From positions 3,728,689 through 3,792,688 of the forward strand of contig CM119264.1 of assembly GCA_051294375.1 (NCBI GenBank): a stretch of DNA of 64,000 nt. Reading direction: 5' to 3'. The notes under the pieces were generated by a model. That model was given only the letters and a program-made list of their open reading frames with translations, did not search any database and had not been told where the DNA came from. This document shows positions 1-13,368 of the stretch, piece after piece. The position numbers and the translations under genes are program-made. Position 1 is the stretch's first letter; each line of letters opens with the position of its first letter. The DNA comes from Paraspadella gotoi. Lineage: Eukaryota > Chaetognatha.

Positions 1-414
1 AGCTTCTATCCCATTAAAAAAATCGATACAAAAACAAAGATTCGTCGTCTTTTAAAACTTCGTGACGAATTTAGGTCCCGTTCGACCAAGATTCTCTCTT
101 CGCTATGAACGAGAGAAGCAAAAACCGAAAATCCCAACCAGATTAAAATTAAGGTCATTTATTTTCTCCTCTCAGAATCCGACTCTCCTTTATTTTCCTT
201 TCCTTTTCTCTTATTTCCTACTTTTCCTTTGTTTTCTTTTATTCGTGACCTTATTAAGGTCGATATATTTAAAGTCTTCATTCTTTCATCTCATTACTTC
301 TCTTTCTTCATTTATTCTACGTCTTTTGTTCGTCCCGTCGTTATAAACTCTTTTCTCTTGTGCACCTTTTCCTTTTTTGAATTAATTAATTAGTTAATTA
401 ATTAATTAATTCAT

Positions 415-445
<31 letters not shown>

Positions 446-3048
446 TTATTCTATTTATTTATTTATTTATTATTTTATTTATTTTATTTATTATTATATC
501 AATTATTTATTTATTATATTTATTATATTACTTTATTATTTATTTATTCTCATTATTTTTATTTTTTCTCTCTTCTTCTTCTTCATTATTGCCGCAATCT
601 CGAATCAAAACCTTAAATTTTTTATCATGATAACATTGTTTTTTTTTAAAATTCATAAATTAAAAGTTTTAAAAAGTTTCTCTCTCTACTCTCTCTCTCT
701 CTCCTCTCTCGTCTCTCTTCTCATCTCTCTCTCTCTCTCTCTCTCCTCTCCTCTCTCTCTCCTCTCTCTCGCCGACGAAGCGATGCGAACACTCGCCGAG
801 GACTTTATCAATCAATATGCACATATATGGTAGGCTTTGTTTTTAAAAGCGAGAAAGGGAGAGTATTATAAGAAAAAAAAGCCAGAAAGGAAAGAAAGAA
901 GAAAAAAGAAAGAAAGGAAGAGAGAGAGAGTGAAAAAGAGAAAGAAAGAGATGAAATGAAGAGAGAGAGAAAAGAGAGAGAGAGAGAGAGAGAGAGAAAA
1001 GATACGACGATGAGAGAGATGCAGAGAGAGAGAGAGACGATGAGCAGTATCGAACCATGAAGGAGAACGGAGGTGTGAGACAGATCGAAAGAGAGGAGAA
1101 AAGGTTTTAAATCAGGATTCCGATATTGCCAATATTCCTTCGCCACGCCTACTTCCAAGGTGTGGCGAGTTTTTTTTTTGCACCGAAAATCCGACCGGGA
1201 AGGGCGATTCTCTGCTATTCGCTTCGGCGGCAAGTGGCCACTGGGCAGTGGGGCAGGGCAAACGAAGCAGGCATGGCATGTCCCGTTCTAACTGAGGCGT
1301 TCCGTCGTTACAAACGTTAGCATTAAGTGTAAAAAAAATTAAGTAAAAACGACCTCTTTCCACTATTGTTCAGTTGTTACTTACAATCGTTGTATTAACT
1401 TTGTACCACAACACAAATTAGCGCGAACGAAAAGGATTGGTTTAAAAACATCTCCACCCGTTACTTTAATGATAAAAAAATAGTACCCATTTTAGGCAAC
1501 TTTTAGCCAAAAAAATTATGTCCATTTTATGTCCATTTTTACTTACGACTTCTGATTTTGAATTGCCAAGCGAAGTGAATTGTTTTGTAGAAAGAATTTT
1601 ACTTGGAAATCGCGTTTCTTTCTTATCTTATCTTCTACCTCTGGGTAAATTTATTAGCTTCTAAAAATCATTTATATGTTTGCCTATGAATTTAATTTTC
1701 TAAAAGGTTAACAATGGTTCAAAAAAAGTATTGGAGTTTCAGTCATTTATCATAATTTGTAAACAAAAATAAATCAAATTGGTTTGAAATTAATAGAAAA
1801 ATATAGCCTACTTGAATAAGCTTCTTTTAACACTCTATAAAATTTATCAAAAAAAAACTTTTCTGGTTTAGCTACACAAAGTAATTTTTAAAAGACGTCT
1901 TATTTAATTTGTGACTTTATTGTGACTTGCATTTATTTTTGATAAAGAGAATATTTCAACTCTATTTAATTATTTTAAAAGATGAGGTACATTTTTACTG
2001 ACCCTTGATTAAATTAAAAAAAACCGCATACTTTAACCCAATGGAAAGCACGAGACTTGTTATTTTCTTCAAAATCGACAGATTTTGCGTGAAAATTTTT
2101 CCGCAAAATCTGTCGATTACTATAAATTTGCTACGGCAACCCAAAATTGGAAAGAAAAATCATATGCGCTACCTGATTTTCTTTCTTATAATATGGCATT
2201 TTTTAAAATATTTGTCTTTTTGATTTGGCTCAATTGTAAACGTTGTGAGAGGGGAAGACGAAATGGAAAACAAGGGAAAAAAGAGAAGAGGAGAGAATGA
2301 AAGAACAGAGGCGAAAGGCAGAAAAAAAGAAGGCAAAAGGGGAGGAAAAATAGTTGAGACAAAATAAAAAAGGTAGGAAATGAGAGGGGAAAATCTGGAA
2401 AGAAAAAAGAGGGGTCGAAAAGAAAGAGGAAAGAGAGAAGGAGAGAATAAAAAAATGTGAAGAGATAACGTGCATATGAGTGGCAGAAAAGGTAGAGGGC
2501 CAAAAATGGTAAGTGACAGAGTGAGAAGTAAGGGAGAAAGAGGAAAGAGAAATAATATAAGACAAGAAGAAGAAAAGAAGTGTAAGAAAAAGAATCCGGG
2601 AAAAGCGTATTAAGAACAAAAAATAATTGTATCAGCAGATAATGTGGCGTCCTAACCTAAAATACTTTTTATGTAATAGTAAAGACGTGAGATTCTTATA
2701 GAGGAATTTTGATTCCTTTAAAAATGATCATATACCATAAAAATTCGAACAACTATATATCTAAATATTACCAGTTAATGGGTATTTAGATAAAAGCAAT
2801 CATTGAAGAAATCATGTCTTACCGTTATTTTAACTCATAGAAGAATTTATCCTGGGAAGTCTAGTGATAGAAGGAGATAACTTGAGGACTTACGTTTTTT
2901 TAAATGAGAGTAATGCTTTCATACTAACTAATGAGATACAAGAAAGAGGTAATTATTGAACCGTTCAGATTTCGTTTGTCTAAAAAGACATCGATCCGTA
3001 CGTGGAGCCCTGAACGATGATAGGGGGTGTGTAAGGGAGAAAGGGGAG

Positions 3049-3071
3049 AGAGAGCGAGAGAGAGAGAGAGA

Positions 3072-3119
<48 letters not shown>

Positions 3120-3146
3120 AGAGAAGAGAGAGAAGAGAGAGAGAGA
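3049..3146. repeat. (GA)n microsatellite
   Basis: Nearly pure GA with scattered interruptions. A second GA array follows about 150 bases later. Confidence 0.95.
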
Positions 3147-3292
3147 CCTGAGACATAGACAAAGAGACATAGAGACAGAGACAAAGAAATAGAACGACAG
3201 AGACAGAGAGGGCGAGACGTCCCGAGAACAAATGAAGGCCAATAATCACTTCCTCTTTTCCTCACAATTGATCAAAATCTCACTTCCCGACT

Positions 3293-3305
3293 CAGAGAGG
3301 GAGAG

Positions 3306-3378
<73 letters not shown>
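3293..3378. repeat. (GA)n microsatellite
   Basis: Almost uninterrupted GA. Both sides carry short related text (an ATTGATCAAAATCT-like segment follows TTCCTC on each side), so the array sits inside a small local duplication. Confidence 0.95.
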
Positions 3379-3381
<3 letters not shown>

Positions 3382-3587
3382 ATCACTTCTTCATTTCCTC
3401 TCATTGATCAAAATCTTCACATCAATCTTTTTTTTTCTTCTCTTCCATTTTCTAATTTCTTAGTTATATTTTTTATTTGATCTTTTAAAATTTGTATTTC
3501 ATTTAATTTATTTTTTTTTATCATTTTTACATTTGTTTACATTTCATATTGTGCCTTATTGTATTTTCAACTCGGGCCGCCTAACGG

Positions 3588-3666
3588 ATGTCACCTTTCG
3601 ACGTCGCGTTTCTCAACGAAGCGGAAAATGTTTATTTGTGTGAAGCGAATTTTTATGAAGCGACAG

Positions 3667-3702
<36 letters not shown>

Positions 3703-3713
3703 AGGTGGAATGA
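3588..3713 (+). CDS. Possible short 41-residue frame ending in a Thr tract
   Basis: An ATG opens a 41-codon frame starting Met-Ser-Pro-Phe-Asp-Val and ending in about ten Thr codons from an ACG repeat, then Glu-Val-Glu-stop. The first 27 residues are of mixed composition and CpG-rich, unlike the AT-rich surroundings. A second frame is also open across part of it. It could be a small exon, a micropeptide or chance. I do not recognise it. Confidence 0.2.
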
Positions 3714-4051
3714 TTAATGAGAAGATGCCGGTTAAAAACGGTTTCTACAGGGTCATCAAAAATGAATTAATTATTCTCGTACAGGGATGCGCAAAAATAA
3801 ATAATGAACTGAAATGAAAGGTTTTATACCATCAACAAAGTCTTTGAAATCAAACAAACAAAATCACAGACAAAAATTAAATAGAAATATCGATAAGTAG
3901 TAAAGATTAAAAAAGATTCAAGTTTAAAAAATAGCATACATGCAAATATAAAACTTAAAATGAGATAGCTCAAGATTTATTTTGTGTATAATATTAATTA
4001 ACTAAGAAAACCGCTAGCGGAAAATGTACGCGGATAGATTTATTAAAAACG

Positions 4052-4087
<36 letters not shown>

Positions 4088-4179
4088 TTTTTTTATTTAT
4101 TTCTTTCTTTTTTCTTTTTTATTTATTTCTTTCTTATTTTCCCATAAAAACGTTAAAATATTCGGAATGCTCAGTTTTA

Positions 4180-4188
<9 letters not shown>

Positions 4189-4259
<71 letters not shown>

Positions 4260-4272
4260 CTCTCTCTCTCTC
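4189..4272. repeat. (CT)n microsatellite
   Basis: CT array with few interruptions, preceded by CTTT repeats at about 4053-4135. Confidence 0.95.
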
Positions 4273-4510
4273 ATTAATCTTCCCAATCGTTATTTCATAA
4301 CAATCAAGGTAACGTTTGACGGTAAATGCGTAGCTAATACAATTTAACGACGTTTAAATCGGACCGAAAGATCGACAAAATAGATTAAAACAAAGCTGCC
4401 TTTTCAGCCCTAATTAAAAAAAAACATAACAAAAGGAAAACAACTGTTTACAGCCTCGTTTCGGTTTCATGTCACGAGTTTATCAAAAATAAAATAAAAC
4501 AAAGAGAAAG

Positions 4511-4547
4511 AATTAAAGAAAGAAAGAAAGAAAAAAAGAAAGAAAAA

Positions 4548-4639
<92 letters not shown>
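4511..4639. repeat. (GAAA)n microsatellite
   Basis: Long GAAA tetranucleotide array, with slight degeneration at its left end. Confidence 0.95.
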
Positions 4640-4730
4640 GACCTGAAGCAAAAAACGGTAAAGAAAGAAATACATCGGAATCACATTTGGAATTCAATTT
4701 TTTCCGCCGCCAACATATTTTAGACTCTGG

Positions 4731-4778
4731 GAGGAGGAGGAGGAGGAGGAGGAGGAGGAAGAGGAAGAGGAGGAGGAA
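4731..4778. repeat. (GGA)n trinucleotide repeat
   Basis: About fifteen GGA/AGA triplets. An unusually C-rich, CA-rich stretch (4790-5030) follows, with no gene I can identify. Confidence 0.9.
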
Positions 4779-5428
4779 GAGCAGGAGGCTGAGCTAAACA
4801 CCCTCAACCGAATAACTCAGCGCCATTACTTCATCATCTTACGCAGATCCACAATCTTCCTCAAATATCCCCACGACTACAGGGCCGACACAAAACCCCA
4901 TCGTGTCACCCACAAATCATATTAAAACGTGACAACCTTAAATTCAACCGTCTATCCACAAACCACACCCTGCACCCACAAAACTCCACCTACTCGAACC
5001 ACAAATTCAACCTCCCCAAGTCCTGTTTACGCTTCGCTTTATGTTTGAATTTGCATTTTTTTCTAACAGAAAAACTCGTGTTTTTCGCTTTTAAGGTTTT
5101 TTTTTTCCTATTCCCATTATTTTTCTTTACTTTTTTTTTCTCAAAATTTTTTTTATTTATTTATTTCCTTTTTTATTTCAGATTAAAAAAAAAGTTTTCC
5201 GCTTCGAATCATCGGAACCAAAATGAGAAAAAAGTCGACGTTTGAAAAAACAAAAACAAAAACGTCAAGAAACGATTAAAAAAAGAAAAGGATAAAAAAA
5301 GTAATAAAAAAATTAGAAAGAACAAAAATAAAAACAAATAAAAGTAAAAAGAGACGAAACGCGTCCCGCACAAGACTCGTGCGTGGAAAACGTAAACAAA
5401 ACGACAAAATAAAAAAGTCAAAACAAAG

Positions 5429-6058
5429 ATGGCGTCTCCGTTGGCGTCGCGTCGCTCCATCTTCTCGAGAACTATTTCCGCGTCTCCGCCTTCGCCTCGT
5501 GCGCGCCCTCTGCCGCGCGTCGACGCCTACAACAACAACAACGTTCACCGACTGAGCAGCAACAACGCCGCCGCCCTTCCGTCCCGCGACGGCGTCGCCC
5601 ACCTGATCGCCAACGTCGGCGCCGTTTCGTCCGTTCGACGCCAAAATTCTCGCCACGTCGACGCCGCTTTTTCTCCGCGCCTCGCGAGAAAGGCGCCGGG
5701 GCGCCGCGAGGAATTCGATGACGACGTCAACGCCAACAGACGCTCGACGGACGCGGCTTCGTCCACGACGCCGGCGGCGGCAAATCCCGAGCGTCTCGTC
5801 GACCGGCGTCGTCTCGCGGAGAGACTCGGGCGCGGCGCGCCGTTCGCGGGGAAACGGGCGGCGTCGGACGCCATTGCTTCGTCGTCTTGGTCGTCGTCGG
5901 CGTCCCAGACTCGTTTGCATAATGAAGCGTCGGCAGCGGCGGCGGCGGCGGTGACTGTCCGCGGCGTAGAGGCGGGAATCGGCGCGCGTGGAAATTTCGC
6001 GTCGCATCGAAACCCAGCGACGTCTTTAAGGATGGAGACGCCCACGTGCGGTGGATGG
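5429..6058 (+). CDS. Candidate first coding exon of a disordered protein (210 codons)
   Basis: The block is GC-rich within AT-rich flanks. It starts at an ATG in a favourable context (aaagATGGCG) and stays open for 210 codons. A strong 5' splice site, GTGAGT, begins at 6059 and leaves phase 0. The protein is Ala/Ser/Arg/Asn-rich with Asn and Ala runs and no recognisable fold, so it would be disordered. It could be the N-terminus of the SOCS7-like gene downstream: the next candidate exon at 28167 also starts in phase 0. That link is only inferred, across 22 kb. GC-rich DNA leaves frames open on the opposite strand too, so coding status is not certain. Confidence 0.45.
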
Positions 6059-6238
6059 GTGAGTTGGGTGAAGTGAGGGTGAGTCAGGTGGGTGAGTAGA
6101 AAATGCGGCGGACACCTGATTAAATGGGAATAAGGAATAAGTAGGGATGAAGTCGACGAAAGAGAAAAAAGCTCGAGGAATCGCTAAAGAAAGATTTATG
6201 TTCGTCTCATCGCATAATCCATAAAATACGAGAGAAGC

Positions 6239-6345
<107 letters not shown>

Positions 6346-6690
6346 ACACTTACCTCACTTGCTCTTCTATTGTCAGTCAATAATTCACCATTAAAAATTA
6401 TATTATGATTACTTTATAGTCATCACATTCACCATTGAATTACTTATTAATGAAGTTATATTAAGTATGTTATATTAGAATTCATAAGGAACTCAAATAA
6501 TACGCAAGGTCATAAAAAATAAAACTTTTTGGTCAGTTAAGGTCTGTTAAAATTCTATAAAGATTTCGGCCCGGTGGAAAAGCAGAGAACTCAGACTCTG
6601 TTTGGCCTCTTGATCGCTCGACCAAAAAAACCTTGGCTGTATTTGCTTCGTCCCCGGGTGGTTTTGTGTTCCTGGATAGCTTTGAAGGGA

Positions 6691-6693
<3 letters not shown>

Positions 6694-6781
<88 letters not shown>
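6694..6781. repeat. (GA)n microsatellite
   Basis: Uninterrupted GA array; a short (GTT)n/(GTC)n run follows at about 6860-6895. Confidence 0.97.
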
Positions 6782-6782
<1 letters not shown>

Positions 6783-7418
6783 CACTCATGGAGTATTGAT
6801 TATGGTAATGACGGCCTAACATCTGCTCATCTCTCGTCAGCGTGGGACGCGTTCGCCTCGACGTCGTCGTCGTTGTTGTTGTTGTTGTTGTTATCCTCGA
6901 AACTCGACGCGAAGGTCGAACGAAGGGAGAGAAAGTGGGAGTTCGTAATAAGAACGAGACAAGGGATAAGAATTATCGATGTCAAGTCGAGTAAATAATT
7001 TAAAACACTTTTAAGAATTTCCAAACGACTCGTTACTTTATTTTGTAGTTTAGCTATATATTGTAAAGCGTAATCACCGTTCTGATTCGCGCCACGCAAT
7101 CTCGCTCTAACCCTAAACTTGAGGCAAAAAAGGCCGAAACCCGTTGGATCGAGTTTTAGCGATTCGCTATTCTCTCTTCGCCTCCTAATCTTCGTCGTAA
7201 TTTGGGAGAGAGAGAGAGAGAGAGAGAGAAAAAGGGGGGGACGAAGTTGGACGAAGTCTAACGATCGGGAGGGAGAGTGAGGGGGAGAGAGGGGAGAGTA
7301 AGGGGTAGAGATAAGGTGGAGAGAGGAAGGGAAGAAGAAGAAAAGGGGAGAAGAGAATGGGGAGAAGAGAGAGGAGAGAGGGAGAGAGAGAGGGAAATAT
7401 ATATATAATATTATATAA

Positions 7419-7462
<44 letters not shown>

Positions 7463-8675
7463 CGGATTGAGGTGACGGAAAATGAGATGGGAGAGACCGT
7501 GACAGTGAAATGGTAGAGGAAAGCGTAAAGCTGGGAAGGAAAGAAAAACTAAGATGGGAGAAAATAATGTCAGTGATATGGGAGAGAGAAGAATAGATAA
7601 TAGCGAGAGAGGGGAAGTGAGATGGGCAGAGAGAAAAGAATAAAGAAGAGAAGGGAGATGGGAGAGAATTGAGATGTGAGAGAAAAGAATAAATAAGAGA
7701 AGGGAAATGGGAGTGAAGTGAGATGGGAGAGAAAAGAATAAAGAAGAGAAGGGAGATCTCCTTTGTTAAGAACGGATAATGACATGCATGGGTGACTGAC
7801 GAGCGAGAGTAAAGAGAATGGGGTGAGAGGAGTAGAAGGAGGAGCAGGAGTGGGAGGAGAAGGAGGAGCAGGAGTGGGAGGAGATGTCTTCTGGATAGCT
7901 GCCCGTCGACTAAACAAGATGACGACGACGACGACGACGACAGCAACAACAACGACGACGACTCCGAAAAGGAAAGAAGCGACAACAACTGAAAACTCGC
8001 GTTTAACATTCAGAATATCCCTTTCGCACAAGGAGAAAAAAAAATAGTCTCTGTGTTCGGTGTACAAACCATTTTTTTTTCAGACAAAAAAAAACTATGA
8101 GGTGAGGGAGAGACGAAAACCTTTCCAATATTATTCTCTTCAAGCGTGGTTTCCGCCGCCGCCGCCGCCGCTATTTCGGCCGCCAGCAGATGGTTTCTCT
8201 CATTTTTTCCCGCCGTCGAATATTTCCGTATCGGGGTTTCCGTCCGGTTTGCGTCCGATACAAAAGGCATTTTCTTTTAGCCTTTTTTGGCTTTTTTGTC
8301 GACTTATTTGTGTTTGGAGCAACGCCTTATTTTCACAATCCCGAAACAAATTCAAGGAATGTACTCTGAAAGTTTTTGATCTCTGCAATACGTGGGTTTA
8401 AATCCATGAAATTAGTCGAACCAATATAAAAATTATCTATTTATTTATATATTTATTAACTCATCTTATAGGACATTAACAAGACATAATAAGACATAAT
8501 CATGACTCTCTCACCGCTTCGATTCGCCCTTTCCAATTTTTTGGGTTTTTTTTTTCGAGAATTGTTTTTAGCGCCACCAGTTGAAACCAAATTTTTTGCA
8601 TTTTGTTGAAAAAAAAACTTAAACAAATTTCGAGCTTTCCTTTTTATGGTTCAACTAATTTTTTTGAAACTTAAG

Positions 8676-8707
<32 letters not shown>

Positions 8708-9120
8708 TTTCTCTTTCTTGGAGTTTTTTTTTCTCTTCTCATATTCGTAACTTTTTCTTGCTTCCGACCGAATATAGAAAAACTCACATCAATACATCAA
8801 TAATACATTTCAGGAGAACGCCATTGTCTTTTTTTTTAGGGGGGGGGGGGGGGGGGCGGGGAAAGAGGCCTGGTTGGCCAGAGAATAAAAATTCCTATTT
8901 ATATACTTTTTTTTGGCTGCGTGGCAATTGCCCAATACAAACTATTTTTTTTTCTTTCGGGCAGCGGAAACCGCTTTGGTCTCGCGCTGCCTTAGTGTTT
9001 ACGACTTTTTTCGCGTTGAGTTCCTCGCGCAATTCCGACATCTCTCGTCGGTCAGTCGACATTAGTGAGACTTTAAATAACCCCGCCGCGCGCGCCACCA
9101 ACCACCGGCACAGAGGATCT
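6782..9120. other. No gene seen; purine-rich and simple-sequence DNA
   Basis: Contains a purine-rich degenerate block (7200-7750) with an embedded (AT)n run at 7421-7459, a (GAC)n run at about 7920-7965, a (CCG)n run at 8155-8170 and a poly(A) run near 8675-8701. Around 8412-8470 lies a fragment resembling the AACCAATATAAAAATTAT end of the dispersed repeat seen at 49.25 kb. No spliced gene could be assembled. Confidence 0.6.
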
Positions 9121-9630
9121 GACCAGAATTCAGAGTCCAGAGTATTATTTTTTTTCTTCTCCAGGCCAATTTTTTTTTTTCACGGTGGGATACAAAGTCC
9201 CGGTTTTCTCTCCGGTCTATTACGAAACATAAACAGTAAAAAAAGTGACAGAAATGGCATAAATATAAACAGGCTTTTTTTTTCCTGATAAATATTTTTG
9301 TATATGACAAATGAGAACATGAATAATCAAATAGAGTAGAAAGACGACGGATACCAAATGTTGCGCANNNNNNNNNNNNNNNNNNNNNNNNNGCCAGAAT
9401 TCAGAGCCTAGAGTATTTTTTTTTTTTCTGCGCCAATTTTTTTTTTCTCGGTGGGAACAAAGTCCCGGTTCTTTTCGGTCTATTCGAAACATAAACAGTA
9501 AAAAAAAGTGAAGAACAGTGAGCATAAATATAAACAGGCTTTTTTTTTTCTGATAAATATTTTTGTATATGAACAAATGAGAACATGAATAATCAACATA
9601 GAGTAGAAAACGACGGATATAAATGTGCGC
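9121..9630. repeat. Same sequence on both sides of a 25-N gap (9368-9392)
   Basis: The roughly 245 bases left of the gap and the roughly 235 bases right of it are the same sequence (from GACCAGAATTCAGAG onward), differing mainly in homopolymer length. This is the pattern left when two contig ends overlap but were not merged, so the gap is probably not real missing DNA. Confidence 0.85.
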
Positions 9631-9710
9631 ATGAAAAATATTTGGAGAGCAGAATGCATCCGGACATTGTGTTTCATAAAAGGAGGACGAAGACGCACGC
9701 AGGGGGGCAA

Positions 9711-10140
9711 GGAGTGGGGTGTAGAGAAATGGCAGGCACGTCTCAACCCCATATAATTTACTTAACAGCAAGAATAAGATTTTGAGTTCATTTAAAAATC
9801 GCACATTATTGTCGTATCGAGTTGGTATTTTAAGATTTCCTTCTAGTAAACACATATTTTACTAGATTAAAATCTATTTCTCGTATAATATTTTCATGTA
9901 AATTCAGAATCTCCCGGGCCTCCCTAAGATCCTGGGCCCCTCGGCTTTGTGGAGGAAGTCTACCCCTTTACACACCCCGACGTGCAAAGGACAAACGTAC
10001 GCGAGGGAAATAAAATGCTCAAGCAGGAGAAGGCCACTTTTTTTTCCTCTTGACGCCGCTAATCAAGTTTCAAAGAGGAAAATGACGCCACGAAAATATC
10101 GTTAAGAAGGAAGAAATGAAAAGACAGAAACGCCGCTTAT
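9711..10140. repeat. 430-bp direct repeat, copy 1
   Basis: Matches 12661-13090 nearly base for base; most differences are single-base homopolymer indels. Both copies end at CGCCGCTTAT, after which the sequences diverge. It is either a real 2.95-kb-spaced duplication or, more likely, two versions of one locus joined by the assembler. Confidence 0.9.
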
Positions 10141-10573
10141 TGTTACTCAAAGCATTGTAAGCGATCCTTGGATTAGTAATACTATAGTCTTACTTATTAG
10201 TACTACACTTAGCCGAGGCTTATGGAAAATGAAAAGAAAAAAAAAACAAAAAACAAAAAAATCCGTTTCTTTATGGAAAAGAAATTAGGACAATAACATG
10301 ATTTTAAAAACGCTGAATTTATCGGATAAGCCAATGTACTAAGCGTAACAGATTAAACAATTAACAGATACCACTATAAATATTGTTAATTAAAACTATT
10401 AAATTTATTGAATGATAACTATGATAATAATTTTTTAAGGTTTTTTAATTTTTAACCCATTTATCATTAAATTTGTAAAAAATTTGTAATATTAACCTTT
10501 AATATAACTATTTGAATCTTTATCAGAATCCATTTTTGAAAATTAAAATTTTGAAACAATATTTAAAAAATTA

Positions 10574-11045
10574 AAGGAGCACTTTTTCTCGTACAACGTA
10601 ACGTTTATTATCACATCAAATAACTCACGAGCGACGACGAAAGTAAAATTCACAGAGGTTTTGGCGGCTATTCACACAGCCGGCCCTCATGTCATCATCG
10701 TTCAGGTCCAAATCCATTGGCTCAGAGGGAAAACACACAATCCCAGGCGAAGTGTTTCATCACAAGCCTAACGACTTCCCTCTGCGTTGGCAAAGAAAGA
10801 CCGTCCAGGGTACTCGCGCCAGTGACTGGAAGGCGTCACTGAGGGTCGGAAGCCCCCCGAAGCCAAACAGTGAGATGCCCTACCCAATGGGCATCACAGG
10901 CAACCCGGCTGACAATCTTGGTCGAACACTTGATCCGTTGTTTGTTTACATTGATAAATATTAAAGTTTACAAGTTATTACATGTAATGATTATAACAAG
11001 TAATGCATCGAAGGAAAGGTACAATATAGTAGATTCTGAAAATAC
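10574..11045. repeat. Dispersed repeat, copy 1 (transposon remnant)
   Basis: Shares its left part (GCACTTTTT..., GTTTATTA, CACGAGCGAC) and right part (CTTGATCCGTTG..., AAGGTACAATA-AGTAG) in the same order and orientation with 35768-36030, with a longer middle. The layout suggests an interspersed element. The class cannot be told and no reading frame is preserved. Confidence 0.5.
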
Positions 11046-12660
11046 AATTGATCTAATTGGGTGTCACCGTGCGAAGTGAATAAGTAATTACAAAAAAAAA
11101 AACATTGTTGAAATTCAAGAAATGCTTTACGCTTGTGAATTTGTTTCCGTTTCAACAATCGGTTCGACCAATGAGCGTTGAGACGGACTGTTTTTTTTTC
11201 CCCGTGTCGTTGATCCGAAATGGACGAACGTCCTTTAATATTTAATTTTTTTTTTTTAAATTTAATATTACTATAAATATTATATTTTGAAATTAATATT
11301 AAAATTATATGCATAATAAACTTTGACATTTCGAGAAAATAATTACTCCTTTACCATAACCTTAATTTTATTCCTAACCCACCTAATTTTTCACCTTAAT
11401 TTACCCGTACCCTAATTTCCCCCTTAATTAACCACTACCCTAATTGCCCTTAAACGCCAGCTTAAACTTAACCTAACTTACCGCCTTCATCTTAACTTAC
11501 ATCTTAATCTTAATTTAATAATTTTTAACTTTAATTTATCAATCTTAAAACCGAGGGTAAAGACGTTAGCCGGACAACGGTCCCGATTGAAAATGAGATT
11601 TCGTTTCCTCCATCTTTGTAATGCATCGGTGAGCTGCTGAAATGAATAATAAATTTTGAATTATTTTGATTAAATTCCCGTCGAAAAGCATCCAGAAGCC
11701 ATTACCTGAAAGAAAACACAGAGGGAAATAACCCGTTCATTGTCAGCCAAGTGGTCATCCGCAAAGCGATTTTCGCTCAAACAAAAGGATCGCGAGCACA
11801 ACACAGCCAATGACATAGCTTCCCGAGCCCAACTGACCATGGCATCGCGTAACAAAGAAACTAATTATTCCCAGCAAATTCAATACAGCCCCCAGCGAGA
11901 ATTTAAAACAGATGTTTAAACGGATTTTAATTATCGAAGAAAAAAAAAAAATCGTGAATTTGGTAGACTTTACATTTCTTCGAGTTTTTTTAATTTAAAT
12001 TTTTTTAATACAAATATTGACCGGATTTTTTTACCCCACCACAGCGCGAATGCGCTCGAGGAAGGAGTATGATCACCCCTTCAAAAGAAAGTTCTACAAT
12101 ACACATCAATGTTAAAACTTGTGTAAAATACCCAAAATTAAACAAATTCTCATTGGGGCCACGATGGTATAAAAAGAAACAGACTACCTTTAAAAAAAAC
12201 TTAAATCGTTTTATCTTTCTCTTAGATTGGGCTCTTGAATTAAGCAAGCCAAGCATTTGCCACATAGAATTCAACCAAGATGTGATTTTTACCGTTGAAA
12301 TTCGAACGCCCAGACAAAGTGGTTCTATTCCTGTATCGCTTGGGCTGTAATGCATAATTAACACCATGTTTTGGTTTTTTTAACATTATGGAGGATACAA
12401 CAGTAGGCGAAAAGAAAGACAGACGAAAAAAAAGGCAAAAACCAGTCCTGTTTAAGTGCACATTTACATTGTAAGAATCATAAGAATTTTTCTCGCGCTC
12501 CCCCTCAGTTTGTCTTCGCAAGACCCCAAATGCTTCGAAATATGCCCATATTGCCAGCACTTCCGTAGTGGGCTTGACTAATAATTTCGATGGAACCATT
12601 TTTTGAACGGAAATCGAGGAAAATCTGATTATTCCTTCGAGCGAACTCGTAGCCTCGCTT

Positions 12661-13090
12661 AGAGTGGGGTGTAGAAGAAATGGCAGGCACGTCTCAACCC
12701 CATATAATTTACTTAACAGCAAGAATAAGATTTTGAGTTCATTTAAAATCGCACATTATTGTCGTATCGAGTTGGTATTTAAGATTCCTTCTAGTAACAC
12801 ATATTTTACTAGAATTAAAATCTATTTCTCGTATAATATTTCATGTAAATTCAGAATCTCCCGGGCCTCCCTAAGATCCTGGGCCCCTCGGCTTTGTGGA
12901 GGAAAGCTACCCCTTTACACACCCCGACGTGCAAAGGACAAACGTACGCAGAGGAAAATAAAATGCTCAAAGCAGGAGAAGGCACTTTTTTTTCCCTCTT
13001 GACGCCGCTAATCAAGTTTCAAAGAGGAAAATGACGCCACGAAAATATCGTTAAAAGGAAGAAATGAAAAAGACCAGAAACGCCGCTTAT
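12661..13090. repeat. 430-bp direct repeat, copy 2
   Basis: Partner of 9711-10140. It ends just before a short GA-rich stretch and the 25-N gap at 13369-13393. The words just after its end (TTATCGGATTAAAGAGAGAG) recur immediately right of that gap. Confidence 0.9.
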
Positions 13091-13328
13091 CGGATTAAAG
13101 AGAGAGAGAGGGAGAGAGAAGCAGAAGAGAGAGAGAGAGAGAGAGAGAGCAAGAGAGAGAGAGAGAGAGAAGAGTGTTTAAACAGGCTAATCATTAAAGT
13201 TAGGGTTAGCAGCACTGCTTGTCAAGTACATAGCAAGATTGTCCAACGCGAAACAACAGGCCACAGTGACGTCGACGCCGTGACTCTGTCCGTCTCTCTC
13301 GTAGGGACGAAGTCCGACTTCTCTCCCC

Positions 13329-13367
<39 letters not shown>

Positions 13368-13368
13368 C

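Larger units (their letters stand above)
1..5428. other. Gene-poor, AT-rich flank with many microsatellites
   Basis: No convincing gene is visible apart from one doubtful short frame at 3588-3713. The stretch contains ATTT repeats (about 370-545), CT repeats (676-772), purine-rich tracts (900-1010 and 2240-2600), two long GA arrays and CTTT/GAAA arrays. Long open frames here encode Ser/Leu/Phe or Arg/Glu strings, which is what dinucleotide and tetranucleotide repeats give in any frame. Confidence 0.7.

Noticed and set aside
1126-1363. Candidate exon in the GC-richer patch near 1.2 kb
   Set aside because: Frames are open on both strands, splice sites are poor, and no phase partner or recognisable similarity was found.
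2186-2619. Open frames of Leu/Ser/Phe on the minus strand
   Set aside because: They come from a degenerate purine tract; similar frames exist in all six readings of such DNA. The same applies to frames at 808-1233, 7185-8067, 31569-32395 and 58042-58506.
5276-6045. Long minus-strand frames opposite the 5429 exon
   Set aside because: GC-rich triplet-biased DNA keeps several frames open. Only the plus strand offers a start codon in good context and a GTGAGT donor at a sensible position.
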